In this document: one piece after another, positions 1 to 12,463 of the stretch
Layout of the letters: each line of letters begins with the position of its first letter
Numbering within the stretch: the stretch's first letter is position 1
NCBI GenBank assembly: GCA_024305745.1
Contig: JAHRBS010000014.1
Location: 1,867,501 to 1,931,500 of the forward strand
Direction: 5' to 3'
Source: Polyporus tsugae
Lineage: Eukaryota > Basidiomycota > Agaricomycetes > Polyporales > Polyporaceae
DNA length: 64,000 nt
Position numbers and translations under genes: made by a program
Notes under the pieces: model-generated
Seen by the model: the letters and a program-made list of their open reading frames with translations, nothing else
Told to the model about the DNA's origin: nothing
Databases searched by the model: none

Positions 1-2719
1 GGGGGGTCAGTATGCCAGCGAGGGTAACAGATGGAGGGATGCATGTACCTGGTCCAACCAGCGACGAGGCGTGACTTCAACCACGTCAGTGTCATCTCAA
101 GTATGGCCATTGCAGAACAAACGAAGTGCACTTACTGCCGTTGGTGACATTTGAGAACCTAAACAGAGCATCCTGTGAGCAACAGTCGCCAAGCGTTTCA
201 AAGAGATTCTCACTTGCTGACGCCATAGAAGTCGACAAAGTCCTTCATGATTGTTATGCGAACGAGTTCACTGTGGAGCTGGATATCGTGTCACCGAAAC
301 ATTCCCCGCATACATGAGGTTGAATATACCTCTGCGACGCCGTTCACTTTCCTACTACCGACGCAGGCCAGGTTCGCCATGCGAAGACTTTGGGGGAAGC
401 CCTCTGCCATGAAATTTTTAGCGCGCTGCGGCATAATGAAAGGCTAAACACTCACCCTCGATGAGGGACATGCGTGCAAGCTTCTCCTTGTCACCGGGGA
501 ACTTCTTCTCGACAGCTTGCAAGAAGAACCTGACATCGGTCGACGTCAGAAATCGCATAAGGAGCGACACAAGAACTAGGGATACGCACAAGTTCTACAA
601 AGGACGCATCACCGAGAGGAAGGTCAGTATTGCCTCAGCTATTGACCGGTCGGATTGCGCACAATGTCATAGATGATCTGCAAGTGCCTGAGGGAAGATC
701 AGCATTGCCTCGAGGCGTTTATAGAATGAGTGCATACCGTGGGAGAAGGTTCTCCAGGAGAGGGATGGGCCACTTCTCGAGCGCCTCAGGAAGGACAGTA
801 TGGTTCGTGTAGAAGAACGTGTTGGTGGTGATTTCCCAAGCCCTGTTCCATGGAATGTCCTCTTCATCAACGAGAATACGCATGAGCTCGGGGATCGCAA
901 GCGTCGGATGTGTCTGTGCAGCAAGGTACACGTCAATATGCGGTTCTGACAATATGATACACGCGCACGTACGTCGTTCAGCTGGATGGAGACATCTGTC
1001 CATGCGATCGACGCCGTCGTCAACTTGCGAAGTTGCAATACAAACGCGAATCACTTACATTCTGGGAACTCGGTGATAGGTTTGTCGGTGTTCTTGAAAC
1101 GGCGGACGATATCCGCAAGAGAGGCGGCGGTCCAGAAGTACTGCTGCTTAAGACGGAGCTCCTTGCCGACTGAATGCGGGATACATCAGCACTTCATCTC
1201 AATCGCAGTGACAGGGAGTAGAGGGATACTCACAACTAGTGTGGTCATTGGGGTAGAGTACCGAAGTGATCGCCTCCGCCCCGTTCGACGCCTCGACGGC
1301 GCGCTCATAGTCACCAGCTACAAAACGCAATCAACCTTCATCTGCACTCAATGGACCGCACAGAACGTACCGTTGAAGCTCTGCAAGTCGAACCCACGCT
1401 TCGGTTTGCTCTCCCACAGCCGCAGGTTGTTCGTCGTCGTGGTCTCGTATCCGGGGATCGGCACGTCGTACGCCATCGCGATGACCTCCTGGCCGCCCTG
1501 CCAGATCGCCTTCATGCCGTCGATGCGCTCCGCGTGCCCGTAGAACCGGATCTGGTACGTCACATCCGTCCTCGCGAGCTCCCACGGGTTGTCGTGCTCC
1601 AGCCACGGGTCTGGGGCCTCGAGCTGCGAGCCGTCAGGCGCGATCAGCTGCTGGAAGATACCTGAACGAGCGTAATGAGTGAGCACGACCTCACAGGACA
1701 CAGCGCATACAAGGGGTACACAGCGTGGGATGGAAAGCGGACTGACGAGGAACAGAGACATACCGTACTTGTACCGAAGACCATACCCCCACACCGGGAG
1801 TTCCTGGGACGCTGACGAGTCGAGGTAGCACGCAGCGAGACGGCCAAGACCACCGTTTCCGAGACCAGCATCGCGCTCCTGGTCGATGAGGTCCTCGAGG
1901 TTGAAGCCGAGCTTGTCGATGCCGTCCTGGTATTTATCCTTCAAGCCGAGGTTGAGGAGGGCGTTGTCGAGTGTGCGGCCCATCAAGAACTCGAGCGAGA
2001 GATAGTACGCGCGCTTGGGCGACTTGCGCGAGTAGTGGAGCTGCGTCTCGTTCCAGTTCACCTGTGGCGCGTCACGGGTGGAAATGAGTCAAGATGTATG
2101 CGCGGATAGCAATGGGCGAGGGCTACGTACGAGAAGGTTGTCGCGAACGGAGAGCGCAGAAGCTTGGTATGCACCCAAGTTGTCGAGGTTGTACGCCTGG
2201 CGCGCAAGCGAGGTGTGGACATGGTTTACGACGGACTTGGTGATCGAGGTGGTGTCTGAGGCGAGAAGTGGATTGTGGTGAGTTTCCAAGATAAGGAACG
2301 GAGGAGAAGGAGGTCGCAAGCGAGTTCGGTTGTCGGCAAGGCCACAGCGCGCGCTGCACGAGGCTCCTGAACGCTCGGCAAAAGACAGTCGCCATGCCTG
2401 AAACTCGACTTCTGATGGTCTCGAAAGCACTCCGTCCTCCCAAGGTGTGCGCATACACCTCACGAGGCGTACTCACCTGCGGTAAGACCGGGGATACCCT
2501 CCTTCCAGACCTTTTCGTCTCCTACGGGCCACTTCTCCTTCCCAGTCGCGTCCGTCTCGGCGGTGTATCCTAGTAGAAATCATTATGAGCACCCAGCATC
2601 CATGCGAATCATATGCAGAAGGTGTGCTCACCGGTAAGAGACCGAACGTGCCTGCGCGGGCCGGGCTTCGTGTGCTTGGTCGGTTTCCCGATGGTGGAGG
2701 GATCGATGGTGGAAGTCAT
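1..2719 (-). CDS. GPH1: Glycogen phosphorylase, 5' part (3' end beyond the window)
   Basis: PLP-dependent GT35 enzyme that releases glucose-1-phosphate from glycogen in the cytosol. The start is ATG at 2719-2717 ([18 protein letters not shown]), followed by many short introns. Recognisable family blocks in order are [20 protein letters not shown] and [18 protein letters not shown] with [14 protein letters not shown] (about 1770-2010), [18 protein letters not shown] and [14 protein letters not shown] (about 750-920), [20 protein letters not shown] (about 470-530), [11 protein letters not shown], then FSNVTNG and TPRRWLDQ near the left edge. About the first 60 percent of the protein is inside; the C-terminal half with the PLP lysine lies outside. 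No lesion was seen. Confidence 0.93.
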
Positions 2720-4424
2720 GGCCGAACAGTGGTCGGGGCGGGATTCAAGGGGCTTAGGTTTTGAGGTGCGGCGCACGCTGCAAGCAGGGGCCGCGCACAG
2801 GAAGAAGGAGGGGGATTGGGAGGGATCCGCGTTTTATAGGAAGGAGGAGAGCTAGTGGCCTAGGCTACTCCTTCGCCATCGTGCGAAAGGTGACGCGCTC
2901 TCCATCCACCCGCACTAGTACAGTACTCTCATCAGACCCTCCGCTCAGATCAGAGACATTCCTGGCTCTGTCTTCGCGTCAACCTTGCTCATCGTGACCT
3001 TGCTTCGCTCCACCCGACGTCTTCGTCCGAACGTAGCTTGAGAAATTCCAACTGGCGACGAACGGCTTGGGCAGCGCCTGTGGAGACGGAGGGGGTCCCC
3101 CGTGATGTCCTCGAGCTCCGAGACAGAATTGTACAGATGATGGATTGGATAAGATTGCACTCCGACCGCCGACGCTCACTAGAGGAACGAATCTGCTCAA
3201 AATACTTCGCATCCTTGTCAAGAAGTGTACATGTGCTTCTCGTCTTGCTCAACCGCAGAACCTCCGAGGCGTCGAGGTTCGAACGGGCCACATGTACTGC
3301 GAACGAGATTCTAGACTTCTAAAACGGGGAAATGGCTGGGCAGATGCTCGACGCTTCGCGGGTTTTGACTAACGGGATATCCACACCTCACGGCGACGTT
3401 TGCATCGAAAGGGGTACGAAGCCGACATCCTCCATTCGTGCCATCGTCTTCCACGCCCATCCGAAGTATTCGTGAAAGTGTCACCGCAACAGGGTGACAG
3501 AAGGCCTTCTCTGAGCCACCTGCTTGTCCAAGTTTACGTAGGACCAGGAGCTCATAGACCATGTGGACAGCCCAGCCTGGCAAATTGCAAGTGGCGGATG
3601 TGCCGGAACGAAGGTAGAATGCCTGTGGATTTGAGGGGGACATATAGAAGGGCCCCCGTAACTACTTGCTTGAGGACCACCGGATCGACGCAAGTCCTCG
3701 CTTTCCGAGAAGAGCTTGGTTTGGGGGCCTTTGTAGCACGTTCCATAAGTATTCATGTCGGGACGCAGTCGAAGCGACCGTTTGGTGCGGAATCCGGCAA
3801 GTCGTCCGCATCTTCGCTGCGCGATAGCACATACGTCGGAACATACGCCGAAATCGAAGGTGGGATGTTATGCGACGGCCGCGCAGGCCATACTTCTGGA
3901 TATAGGGCGATCAACGTCTATGGACTCCAGAATGGTCGGCGGGAAGAAGGTTCCTAGGGATGATAGATTAGCAAACGACCTCCCAAGTGGATGTTCACTA
4001 TGTCCACGCTACTTACCTTCTCCAGTCTGCCTCTGTCGGTACAATCGATGAACGGAAAATGTTACCTATCAGATAGCAATAGCCTGGCTGGCAGGCCGTC
4101 GTCTCGCCAATACAAAAGGCATGAACATAGCTTGTTTCAGCTGTCAGCAACCACGTATATCTTCAAGGTACGATAGTCAAACACCTGAACCTATCCTCTC
4201 AACACCGGATTCGGCCGGGACGCTACAACCTCGGAGGAGCGAACCACCCAACTGCGGTCCGCGCGAAGCAGCGCGGGATCGTCGTCCCCCTCCCCTGCCC
4301 GCTCTCTGCTAGATAACCGCGTGCGCACGTCACGCCTTATTTCGTTATCTATGGATCGTCCCGACCGATTCAGCGCATTAGCCTAAACCATGCCCCGCAG
4401 ATCTGGTCTGGGGCACTCACTGAC
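2720..4424. other. Mostly unassigned region; possible minus-strand exons
   Basis: Between the GPH1 start and the uncharacterised exons at 4425-4941 no gene model holds together. Several minus-strand stretches read like protein in more than one frame (about 3000-3290 and 3390-3480, for example HEYFGWAWKTMARMEDVGF), but I could not find splice sites that join them without stops. They may be distal exons of the neighbouring model, a decayed gene, or chance. The GPH1 promoter must lie in 2720-2950. Confidence 0.3.
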
Positions 4425-4941
4425 CGTCGCCAAGGGCCAAAGGGACCTCGCACATCAACTGTGCGCGAACGTTGGTCGGCTCCTCCGGAAGGTTGAAGCC
4501 GGAGCGGTGGCAGTGACCCGGCGCACTCGGGAGTCGATCCCATTCTGCAAATTTGCTAGCGTCGTCGCAACCTGTAGGAAGGTCAGCGCGCACGGTAACT
4601 CCTCACCTTACCAACGGACGAGCATGTGCTCGGAGAAGCTTTTGCCCTTGGCCGGGATGCTCCTTGAGAGGATTGAATGTTGGAAACTTGGCATGAAAGC
4701 GGGGGATGGGATCCGAGAGAAGCGATGGCATACGATATGATGATGTGATAGGGTACCTTCCAAGATTCCAATAAGTTACAAACAGCACAGACGGCGTAGA
4801 TAGACCGAGCCATTCGCGCACGCCATGGACCGGAACCCGGGTGTTGCACGCATCCCAAAAGCTCTGTCAGAACACCACGTACGCGACGCGATCTCAGTTC
4901 GAATTTCACCGTCATCGAAATAACACACTCACCAATTCCAT
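4425..4941 (-). CDS. Uncharacterised multi-exon gene, partial model
   Basis: Not recognised. Four minus-strand exons join in frame at consensus splice sites: 4941-4933 (MEL, then GTGAGT), 4863-4757 (begins SFWDACNTRVPVHG), 4662-4612 (ends SFSEHMLVR) and 4555-4425 (contains KFAEWDRLPSAP and NVRAQLMCEVPLALGD). The frame agreement across three introns is the main support. The first exon may instead extend upstream, because the same frame is open (IWLRRTIDVLRVVSLV) before ATG 4941 and overlaps the end of the next gene. The 3' exons were not found. No function is proposed. Confidence 0.35.
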
Positions 4942-4975
4942 CTCGCTCCGGACCAGGGACACAACGCGCAATACG

Positions 4976-6149
4976 TCAATCGTACGCCGCAACCAGATAG
5001 CTCTGTCAATAGACAAGCGACGACGACGACGATCATCGACACCACGGTCCAATTCCCCTCAATTAGTAAACAGATACGAGCCGTGTCGTAAGGAAGACTC
5101 ACCTCCCGCTCCTCCAAGAACTCCAGGTACGTCAGCGCGACAGCCACGTAGAACACAGGGTCCACCCCCAACACCCTACACTGCCCCTCGTCCAACTCGA
5201 TCAGCCCCGAGCTGCATCGCGCCGTCCACACCGGCGTCCGGTCTTGAAACGTGAGCAACGGCACCGGTGTCACGATATTCGCGCTCGCCTGGCCGGGCCT
5301 GGCCCCCGGCGGCGGCGGCGCAGAGCCAGATGTGGTTGCGAACGTGGGAGAACTCGAAGCCACGGCGGGCGCGGGGATGGACGCGAGCGTAAACGAGTAG
5401 TCATGCGAGGGGGCGTTACTCTTGATGACCGCGAACAGCCTCGACAGGATGGACGCCTGCGCCGCCTGCTCCGCCGGGGGCGCGAGCGGGCGCGGGGTCA
5501 CGACGAAGTGTGTCACCGCGGACTGCGCTGCCTGCCGTGGCGAGCCGAGCGAGACGGAGTTGAGCTTGACGTGCACGGACCGGGGGGAAGGCGGCTTGAC
5601 GATGACGACGGGGCCCGTGGGCGGGGTGGGCGGGTAGGAATGCTGCTCCCGTTCTCCTTCACGCTCGCGAGGCGCGGCGCCGTCTGTGAGCGTCACGTCG
5701 GAGTCGGTGGAATGCTGTGTGAGTGCTGGTGGGCGCGTCTGGGGGAGGTTCGTCCGGCAGGCGAAGGATAGTGCGGCATCCGCAAAGTATGGAGACGTTT
5801 GCGGAAGGGGAAGGAGGGGCGTGTAGACTCCTGGGGGAAAGGATGGCGGGCGCAAGCGGATGTACCACCCTCGTTTCGGGCGGTGGATTGTCCAGACGAT
5901 TGTTGACGTCGCATTCACCTGTACGTTGCTCCGTCCTCGTCGAAACAGAAACAGGGTGAAATATAAGAGGGTGAGGACTCACGACAATGTGTTCCAGGAT
6001 TTCATCGTCCGTCAGGAATCTTTCCTTCACACATGTGGGGTTAGCTACGCCGTTCTCCCGGCTTTCGGGGTGAAATTATCGGGTTGCCTGCTACTCGCCT
6101 TATACCAGATCACCTTGTCCGACCCTTCCGCGCTAACGTTGATACGCAT
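4976..6149 (-). CDS. Conserved fungal hypothetical protein
   Basis: Start at ATG 6149 (MRINVSAEGSDK), an intron ending in CTAAC...GAAG, then a short exon (ERFLTDDEILEHIV), another intron, and one long exon (about 5917-5115) beginning VNATSTIVWTIHRPKRGWYI. The N-terminus (GWYIRLRPPSFPPGVYTPLL) and C-terminus (GQCRVLGVDPVFYVAVALTY, then LEFLEERE) look conserved; the middle is low-complexity, rich in Pro/Ser/Ala. I chose a last tiny exon (SYLVAAYD, TGA at 4978-4976). An alternative 3' frame exists and is described with the partial gene at 4425-4941. No catalytic motif is visible. Confidence 0.6.
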
Positions 6150-8750
6150 GTCTTCCAGCACATCAGAACTACGATAGGCAAAAAAAATCCCGCATAGTAC
6201 ACACGCGGCATGAGGCAAATTGGTCAGGCTGTACGCGCCTCGCCAAGGGATGGAAGACGTACCTCCGGACCACATATCGCGTCATTCCACAGCTCAGGAC
6301 TTCATTTCCTTGCATTGCTCAAGTGCACTGGGTGGTTGTCGGACTGGACAGAGACGGTGGGAGGGTGGGGGGAGGGGAGAAGGAAGACAATGTCTTAGAC
6401 AACGACGACGCCGGCGCGCACTCAGCGGCGCTGGCCACAGCACGATTAACGACCGCTGCATGGCGCTAATGGTATATTGAACGCGCGGCCATATGATCGA
6501 CGATTGTGGCTTCAGCGACGTTGACAGAACCCCCAAGCAATTGCCTGCAGGCTACTCTTCCAACAAACTAAATCTGTCCACACCCAACACCAAGGGCAAT
6601 GCGAAGCCTACGATCTTTGAGGTACCCGCCTATGCATATACGAACTGAATTCACTGTGTTGTCTATCAAAAGAGCCCGGACAATGATCAGCGAGAGGACT
6701 CGCCTGGCGTTGTACATTATCCTGCGGCCAGGCACCCCCACAAGTCGTACAGGTACCCACGCATACCACCGCCCATATAGTGCTCGGTTTCATGCTGCGA
6801 GGACTCAATGAGTGAGTCGACCACCTGACTGTCTGCTCGATTCCAGGCTCATCCAACCTCTTGACTGAGAACCGGAGGCCCCCTTTCCTTTTCCGCTCCG
6901 GACAGTCCTTCGATTCCTATAGGAGGATTTGACCTGAATTCTCTGGATATCACGATGCGCAGCCAGTCCATGGCATGCGGATGTTACATATTTTCGCCAG
7001 CTCCGCATCACCAACGTCCGGAACAACAACAGGGGTTTCCCCTGTTGTTGTTCGTGCTTGACTCCTTCCGGAGGTCGCAAACCGAGCCTAAGTTATGGCG
7101 GGAGGTTTTCTCAACGTTGAATGACCCAGGTGCCTGCATGTAAGCACTGATAGCTAAGTCAGTGTCTGCGGAGCAAGCAGGTTGGGGCTCAGGTTGCCCG
7201 GCCTGCCATCCACATGCCGCGCCGTGACGCAGGAAAAACCTTCCTGCGGCTCAGGTAAGTAATGTAAGTAATATATAGCTTTCATGATCTCCGAGTCCTT
7301 CCAAGTGACAAGTTATTCATAGATCCATTGGCCAAGAACAAAGCCTATATTTGGCCGTTAAGTATAGCAAGGTTAGTTGTGTACGAGATGTACTATTATT
7401 ACCGCAATGTTAAGTAGCTTGTAGACGTCGCCGCTCTATATATGTTCAGCGGCTGTTTGGGGTAAGTTTATAACAACTTAATCCGCGCAGTTTGGTCGGC
7501 CACGGCTGCATTCAAGTTGGACCCTGCTGCTTGAGAGGTCCCCAGACTCAGCACTTCTCGCCGAGGTAAGTGGGCTCACCTGGCCATCCATCGTCCTGGA
7601 TGACGCGCTAACTCCGCCTTCTATTTAGGTTGGAACCCACCCAGAATTGGTATCTTTTCGTGCCCAGAGGCTTCTATGTAGCCCGCTCCTACGGTCAGAC
7701 GTCAGGGAAGCGACTCCTCGTGAGCGGCCTCCCTGATCAGTGTCCAATGGAAGGACGGAGTCGTATCAAGCTCCTGTCGTCACCCAGGGCAAGGATTTGG
7801 GTGAAATGCCCCTATGGCCATTCACCCCGCATAACAGGACTCGGGAAGGTGCGCTGAGAATGCTGCTCAATTGCTTCCGAGTAACCATGAACCCAGACTC
7901 GGACTGCGCATATGACACCGGTTATGTAACCGGCACCGGTCACCACCCTCGGTCACCGTTGCCCATGAGAGCGCCACGCCCGCCATTTGTTCCCGATTTG
8001 TCGGATTTGTTCCCCCGAGAGGGTCGAGATCTGTCTGGCTCTAACGATAGTGTTGGGTGTCGCTCGACAAGGTCGATCACGATTCGCGACTGGGATAGAT
8101 ATGTAACTTCTCTTGATTTGAAGGATAGTCTGTACACACATGTCATTGCGCTGCACCGTATGTCAACGGACTGTGCTCAGTCTGAAGCCTTAGCCTGAGG
8201 AGGAAAGAATGTGTGGCCGTCTTGCTGATTATACTATGGCAGATGGCGCGCGCATTTCCATTTGTGTAGGCGAAAGCAGTGCCGCATCGCCATCAAGTGA
8301 ATGCTCTCACGCCGGATGACTTGACATACTTAGATGGCGCTTACGATGAGCTCTGCCTCTGTCCATCATCGCGCCCCATCGCGCCGTGCGCCGTGCGCCC
8401 GATATCCCTCTGAGAGTGACACCAATTTGCACTGGGTGCCAATTCTGACGCTCCCGGTTGAAATGCGGGTGAAGATTAATATGTCGTCGTTCCCCCGACG
8501 CCCCCTTCCTCCAACTCTCTTACCCTGATCTCCTTGCTCTCCGCTTCTGTTTCTAGGCCTCGTTGGCGGAATTGGGCTCAAGCGCTGTCAGCCGGCGTTT
8601 CAGAAGGGGCTGCTGGATCGTGTTTAAGTTTGCGGCTATTTTTGCCACGTTCTGCAGTTGGGGCAGCCGAGGCGGATAGATTTCGGTTACCGATCTTGTG
8701 CCGTCACTCGGTTTGGTTTTGCGGTCTGTCGAGGCTGCCAGCGTCGCGCC
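6150..8750. other. Gene-poor interval
   Basis: About 2.6 kb with no supportable gene. Open frames here are short, overlap on both strands and lack splice-consistent extension. It contains the perfect hairpin at 7021-7053 and a smaller inverted repeat CCGGTTA-tg-TAACCGG near 7918-7933. The right part presumably holds the MFS transporter promoter. Confidence 0.5.
7021..7053. repeat. Perfect 15-bp inverted repeat, 3-nt loop
   Basis: The left arm GAACAACAACAGGGG (7021-7035) and right arm CCCCTGTTGTTGTTC (7039-7053) are exactly complementary, separated by TTT. It stands in non-coding DNA with no poly-T tract or adjacent gene end to make it a terminator. Confidence 0.85.
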
Positions 8751-11700
8751 ATGGCTTCGAATATGATGGCCATTGCAATGGAAGACTTAAACGAGTGAGT
8801 CCCTTTCCCGCTCTCGCCTTCCGTTCCGTCGTTCTCCGTCTCCTTCCCTCCACTCTGGCGTGCATCTGCTTACCGCCCTCTTCCCCCTTCCCCTCCCCGC
8901 CCGGCCTCGTCCTGGCCGTCGCCGTTCACGCTCTCTAGTTCGACGACCTCTTTGTTCGCTCGCCGAGACATGGTCGATGGTAGCAACTCGACGCTCGCGC
9001 CCACCCTCCAGCCTCGCGATGACCACCTCCAAAGCGACATCCAACCCGTACCTCCCGGCCAGCGCGGCTTCACCTTCTGGATGGTCTTCATTTCCACCCT
9101 CCTTGTGGACATGCTCTCCGCAATAGACCTCGTACGTCCTCCCTCCGTCTTCCAACGTCGCGAAACCTTGCCATTGTTCCGCCCCTCACCCCACTCCATA
9201 GACCGCCGTCGCAACAACACTCCCGACCATAGTTGAAAGGCTCCACGGGGACGACTTCATCTGGGCTGGCGGCGCCTACACCATCGCGTCCACCGCCGTC
9301 CTGCCCCTCGTCGGCGGCCTCGTCGAGGGCTTTGGCCGGAAGAGCATCCTCCTCACATTCATCTGCTTCTTCTGCGTGGGCTCCGTCCTCTGCGGCACGG
9401 CGGTCAGCATGCGCATGCTTATTTTGGGCCGAGGTGAGCTTCACACGTTTAATCTCCGCTCGGATTGGCTGCTCGGCACCCGTGAGCGAATTCCTCCGGT
9501 GTCGCAGCGGCGCTCAACAGCGTGAATCGCGCTGCGTCGTGTCATGTCTTCGGACGTGCTGTGAGGCATCGCTGATTAGTGGAGGTCGACAGACGCGCAC
9601 CCCGCGTCTCATGGAGGTGCATCGCCGTCCTTGGAAGTATGGCGGGTGTTTCGCGTGCGAATGAGTTTGGGCATCCGGTACCTGTGTTCTCGGCTGTCTG
9701 CTGCAACTCGCGGCGCTTGTGTTCTCCGCGTCTTCTCGAATTCATTCCCAGGTACAAGCCGGCAGATCAAGAGTCCGCTGCTGGTCGGAAGGTACGCGGT
9801 CGTGCATTTCATTCGTTTTGCAGCGGACTCCACAGTTAGCTTGCGCGCCCGCGGCGTTCGTTCCCATGATTAACCGTCCTGGTGTTGCGGATACCTGTGC
9901 GCGTTTGATGTTGTCCCAAGGTTGTCTACGAGGTGGTCGTGTCGGGCACATACCGCCGTGCCTACTTCTGCCCGAGGCTTGAGAGCAAAATGCTGCGGTT
10001 CGCGTCACCCCTCCGCTCTAGCATACGCTCAAATTCCAAGTCGATTGCTGCTCACCGCTCATTCAACGCAGTGGGGGTCAATTTCCGACCGAGGTCTAGA
10101 GCTGCGAATTGGGACTACGAGTTGAAGCCGTGAGCTCCCATCGCGTCTACCAGCTGCAGAGCAGGTCGGCATACGCCCTACGTTGGGGAGTCCAGGGCAG
10201 CCGAGGCCGTGGGGTACCGATTGAGTTGGATCTATCGACCGTTCTTTGCCTTCTACCTTGTCCGTGGTGTCGATTGCTGATCGTCTCGGCAGCGATACAG
10301 GGACTGGGAAGCGGCGGTAGCATGTCTGTGACAGACATCATCTTTGCGGACATGGTTCCTCTACCGGAACGAGGCAAGTTCCAGGGCATTGCAGCGGCGT
10401 ACGTATATCGTCTCCGTCGACGCCATATGTTCACTTACGTTGTATTCGCGACAGAGTCTGGGCTCTGGCAAGGTGCGCGCGATTGATAGGGCTCCCTATC
10501 CACCGAGGCTCACCACTTCGGTAACAGTGCCGTTGGACCTACCATCGGGGGCGCTCTGGCAACCAATGGCAAATGGCGTTGGCTTTTCTTCCTCAATCTC
10601 CCCCTTTGCGCAGTGGCGACGGTCTTTATATGCTTCTTCTTTCACTCCCACGTTCCGGCTACAAGTTTCAAGTCTAAGTTATTATCTATGGACTGGATGT
10701 AAGTACTGCTACCAGGATTATCTTCTGACTCGCCGCCCATGACGCTAACATGATATGCAGTGGTAACGCTATAATCATTCTGAGCACTGTACTAGTATTA
10801 CTCGCGCTCACATGGGGCGGGATCCATTCCCCCTGGGAATCTCCTCAAGTCCTCGTTCCGCTCATTATTGGCGCGATCGGCATCGTGTTGTTCTTTGTCG
10901 CGGAGCGATTATGGCTCAAGACACCAACTGTAAGCCTGTCAGAGGGGTGCTGAGAAATACAAATTAACATCGTGCTTTGCAGATCCCAGACTTTTTCTTC
11001 ACCAACAGGACGGTTCTCAGTGGCTACCTGGGCACCTTTTTCCACGGTGTCGTCTCTCTCTCTGCTGTCTACTATCTGCCGGTATACCTACAGGCGGCGA
11101 AAGACACCTCCGCGCTCCACGCAGGCATTGATTTGTTCGGTCTGTCGTTCACCATCCCCGCCTTCGCGATCTTCACCGGTCTCTCCGTCGAGATCTTCAA
11201 CAAGTACCGGCCGCAGAACTACGTCGGGTGGATGTTTACCGTCGTCGGCTTCGGGCTGTTTACGCTGCTCGACCCCAAGAGCTCGGCCAAGATGTACATC
11301 GGGTTCCAGATCCCGCTCGGCATCGGGCTCGGCATCCTATGGATCTCGACGCAGTTCCCGATCCTCGCGCCGCTGCCGTACTCGAACAGCGCGTACGCGC
11401 TCGCGTTCTGGATGTTCGTGCGCAACTTTGCGCAGAGCTGGGGCATCGTCACGGGCGGCGCGATCGTGCAGAACGTGCTCACCCAGCGGCTGCCCGCGGC
11501 GTACCTCGTCACCCTCCCGCGCAATAGGGAGTTCGCGTACGCGATCATACCGCAGATACGGAAGCTGCCGGAGCCGCTGAAGGACCAGGTGCGGGAGGCG
11601 TTCGCGGACGGGACAAGGCTGGTGTGGTGGGTGATGTTCGGCATGAGCGTGGCGGGCCTCGCGACGTGCCTGCTGATGCGCGAGGAGGAGATGAAGACGA

Positions 11701-11825
11701 GCATGGATGAGACGTGGGCGCTGCAGGAGACGGCGAAGGTGAAGGCGGTCCAGGGGAAGGACCGGGACGCGGACGAGGGGGTGCACCCCGAGGGCGAGCG
11801 GCAGAAGCTCCAGGCTGAGGTGTGA
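8751..11825 (+). CDS. MFS multidrug-type transporter (DHA2-like, 14 TM)
   Basis: Plasma-membrane proton antiporter of the 14-helix drug:H+ family; substrate unknown. Exons by eye: 8751-8794, 8939-9131, 9202-9433, 10293-10398, 10455-10472, 10528-10698, 10761-10929, 10983-11825, all with GT-AG borders and a continuous frame. The product begins [17 protein letters not shown] 8970 in exon 2 is an alternative start. Family blocks: [50 protein letters not shown] (loop 2-3 motif A type), [37 protein letters not shown] (motif C type) and [12 protein letters not shown]. The C-terminal tail is charged. Intron 3 (9434-10292) is about 860 bp whereas the others are 53-144 bp. Confidence 0.92.
9434..10292 (+). 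other. Oversized intron of the MFS gene
   Basis: The splice sites are consistent (CGAG|GTGAGC ... CTCGGCAG|CG) and join GR to AIQGLGSGG in frame. The 859 nt contain no reading frame resembling a protein and no terminal repeats that I could find. An old insertion inside a normal intron is the simplest explanation, but I see no boundary. Confidence 0.7.
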
Positions 11826-12463
11826 GCTTAGACTAGGTGTGGTTTTGCCGATGTCGTCTGTCCGATCCGATTCGGAATGGGGCTCCTTCTCTGAGTGGTC
11901 TGGGTCTGGGCTGGGGCGGAGGGACTGCAGGGCTTGGATAGTCGCTATGCATTGCTGTCGTTTGCACACTCGTCATCGCATCTTGAGACACCTCTCATCT
12001 ACACCGCACGCATAATTGCACGCACACATATGTACGCATGCATGGGTCCATCGTCACACAATCTGTAATGTAGCCACAATATCTTAAAGTTAGTGCACGT
12101 ATGTCCCATATCCTAGATACAAGAAGCTCGCTACTCTGGATTTACAAAACTGTCAGGGATAAAGGTTACAAGACCTATACTATATTACATACGTTGTTGC
12201 CGGGAGCTCGAGAGCTTTCTGCTCTTGTCAATGACCGGTCCCACGCCTACCGCAGTCGACCGCAGTGCCGCAGGCGCCCGCCCTGTTGAGCCAAATATTT
12301 CCAGCGCCTAGCGCGGACTGCTCTTTGCGTTCTGACTACCACATCGAACCTCGAGGAAGCGCAAGGTATCCTCGTCTCAAAGACGTCAAAGGGTTCTGTG
12401 TAAGGCGTTTTGTACCTCTACAAGTCGCGAAGCTGATATCATGGGTATATACCATTCCCTGCA
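11826..12463. other. Intergenic, MFS 3' end to BTB gene A
   Basis: AT-richer spacer with no gene. A short upstream ORF (ATG 12441, eight codons, MGIYHSLQ) ends just before the proposed start of BTB gene A, overlapping its likely 5' UTR. Confidence 0.5.

Noticed and set aside
3255..3300. GGTTCGAAC-like T-loop suggesting a tRNA
   Set aside because: No matching acceptor, D or anticodon stems could be folded around it.
4929..5918. GC-rich antisense open frames opposite the conserved hypothetical gene (for example 5244-5771 on the plus strand)
   Set aside because: Arg/Gly-rich shadow composition without splice-consistent extension; the minus strand has the conserved reading.
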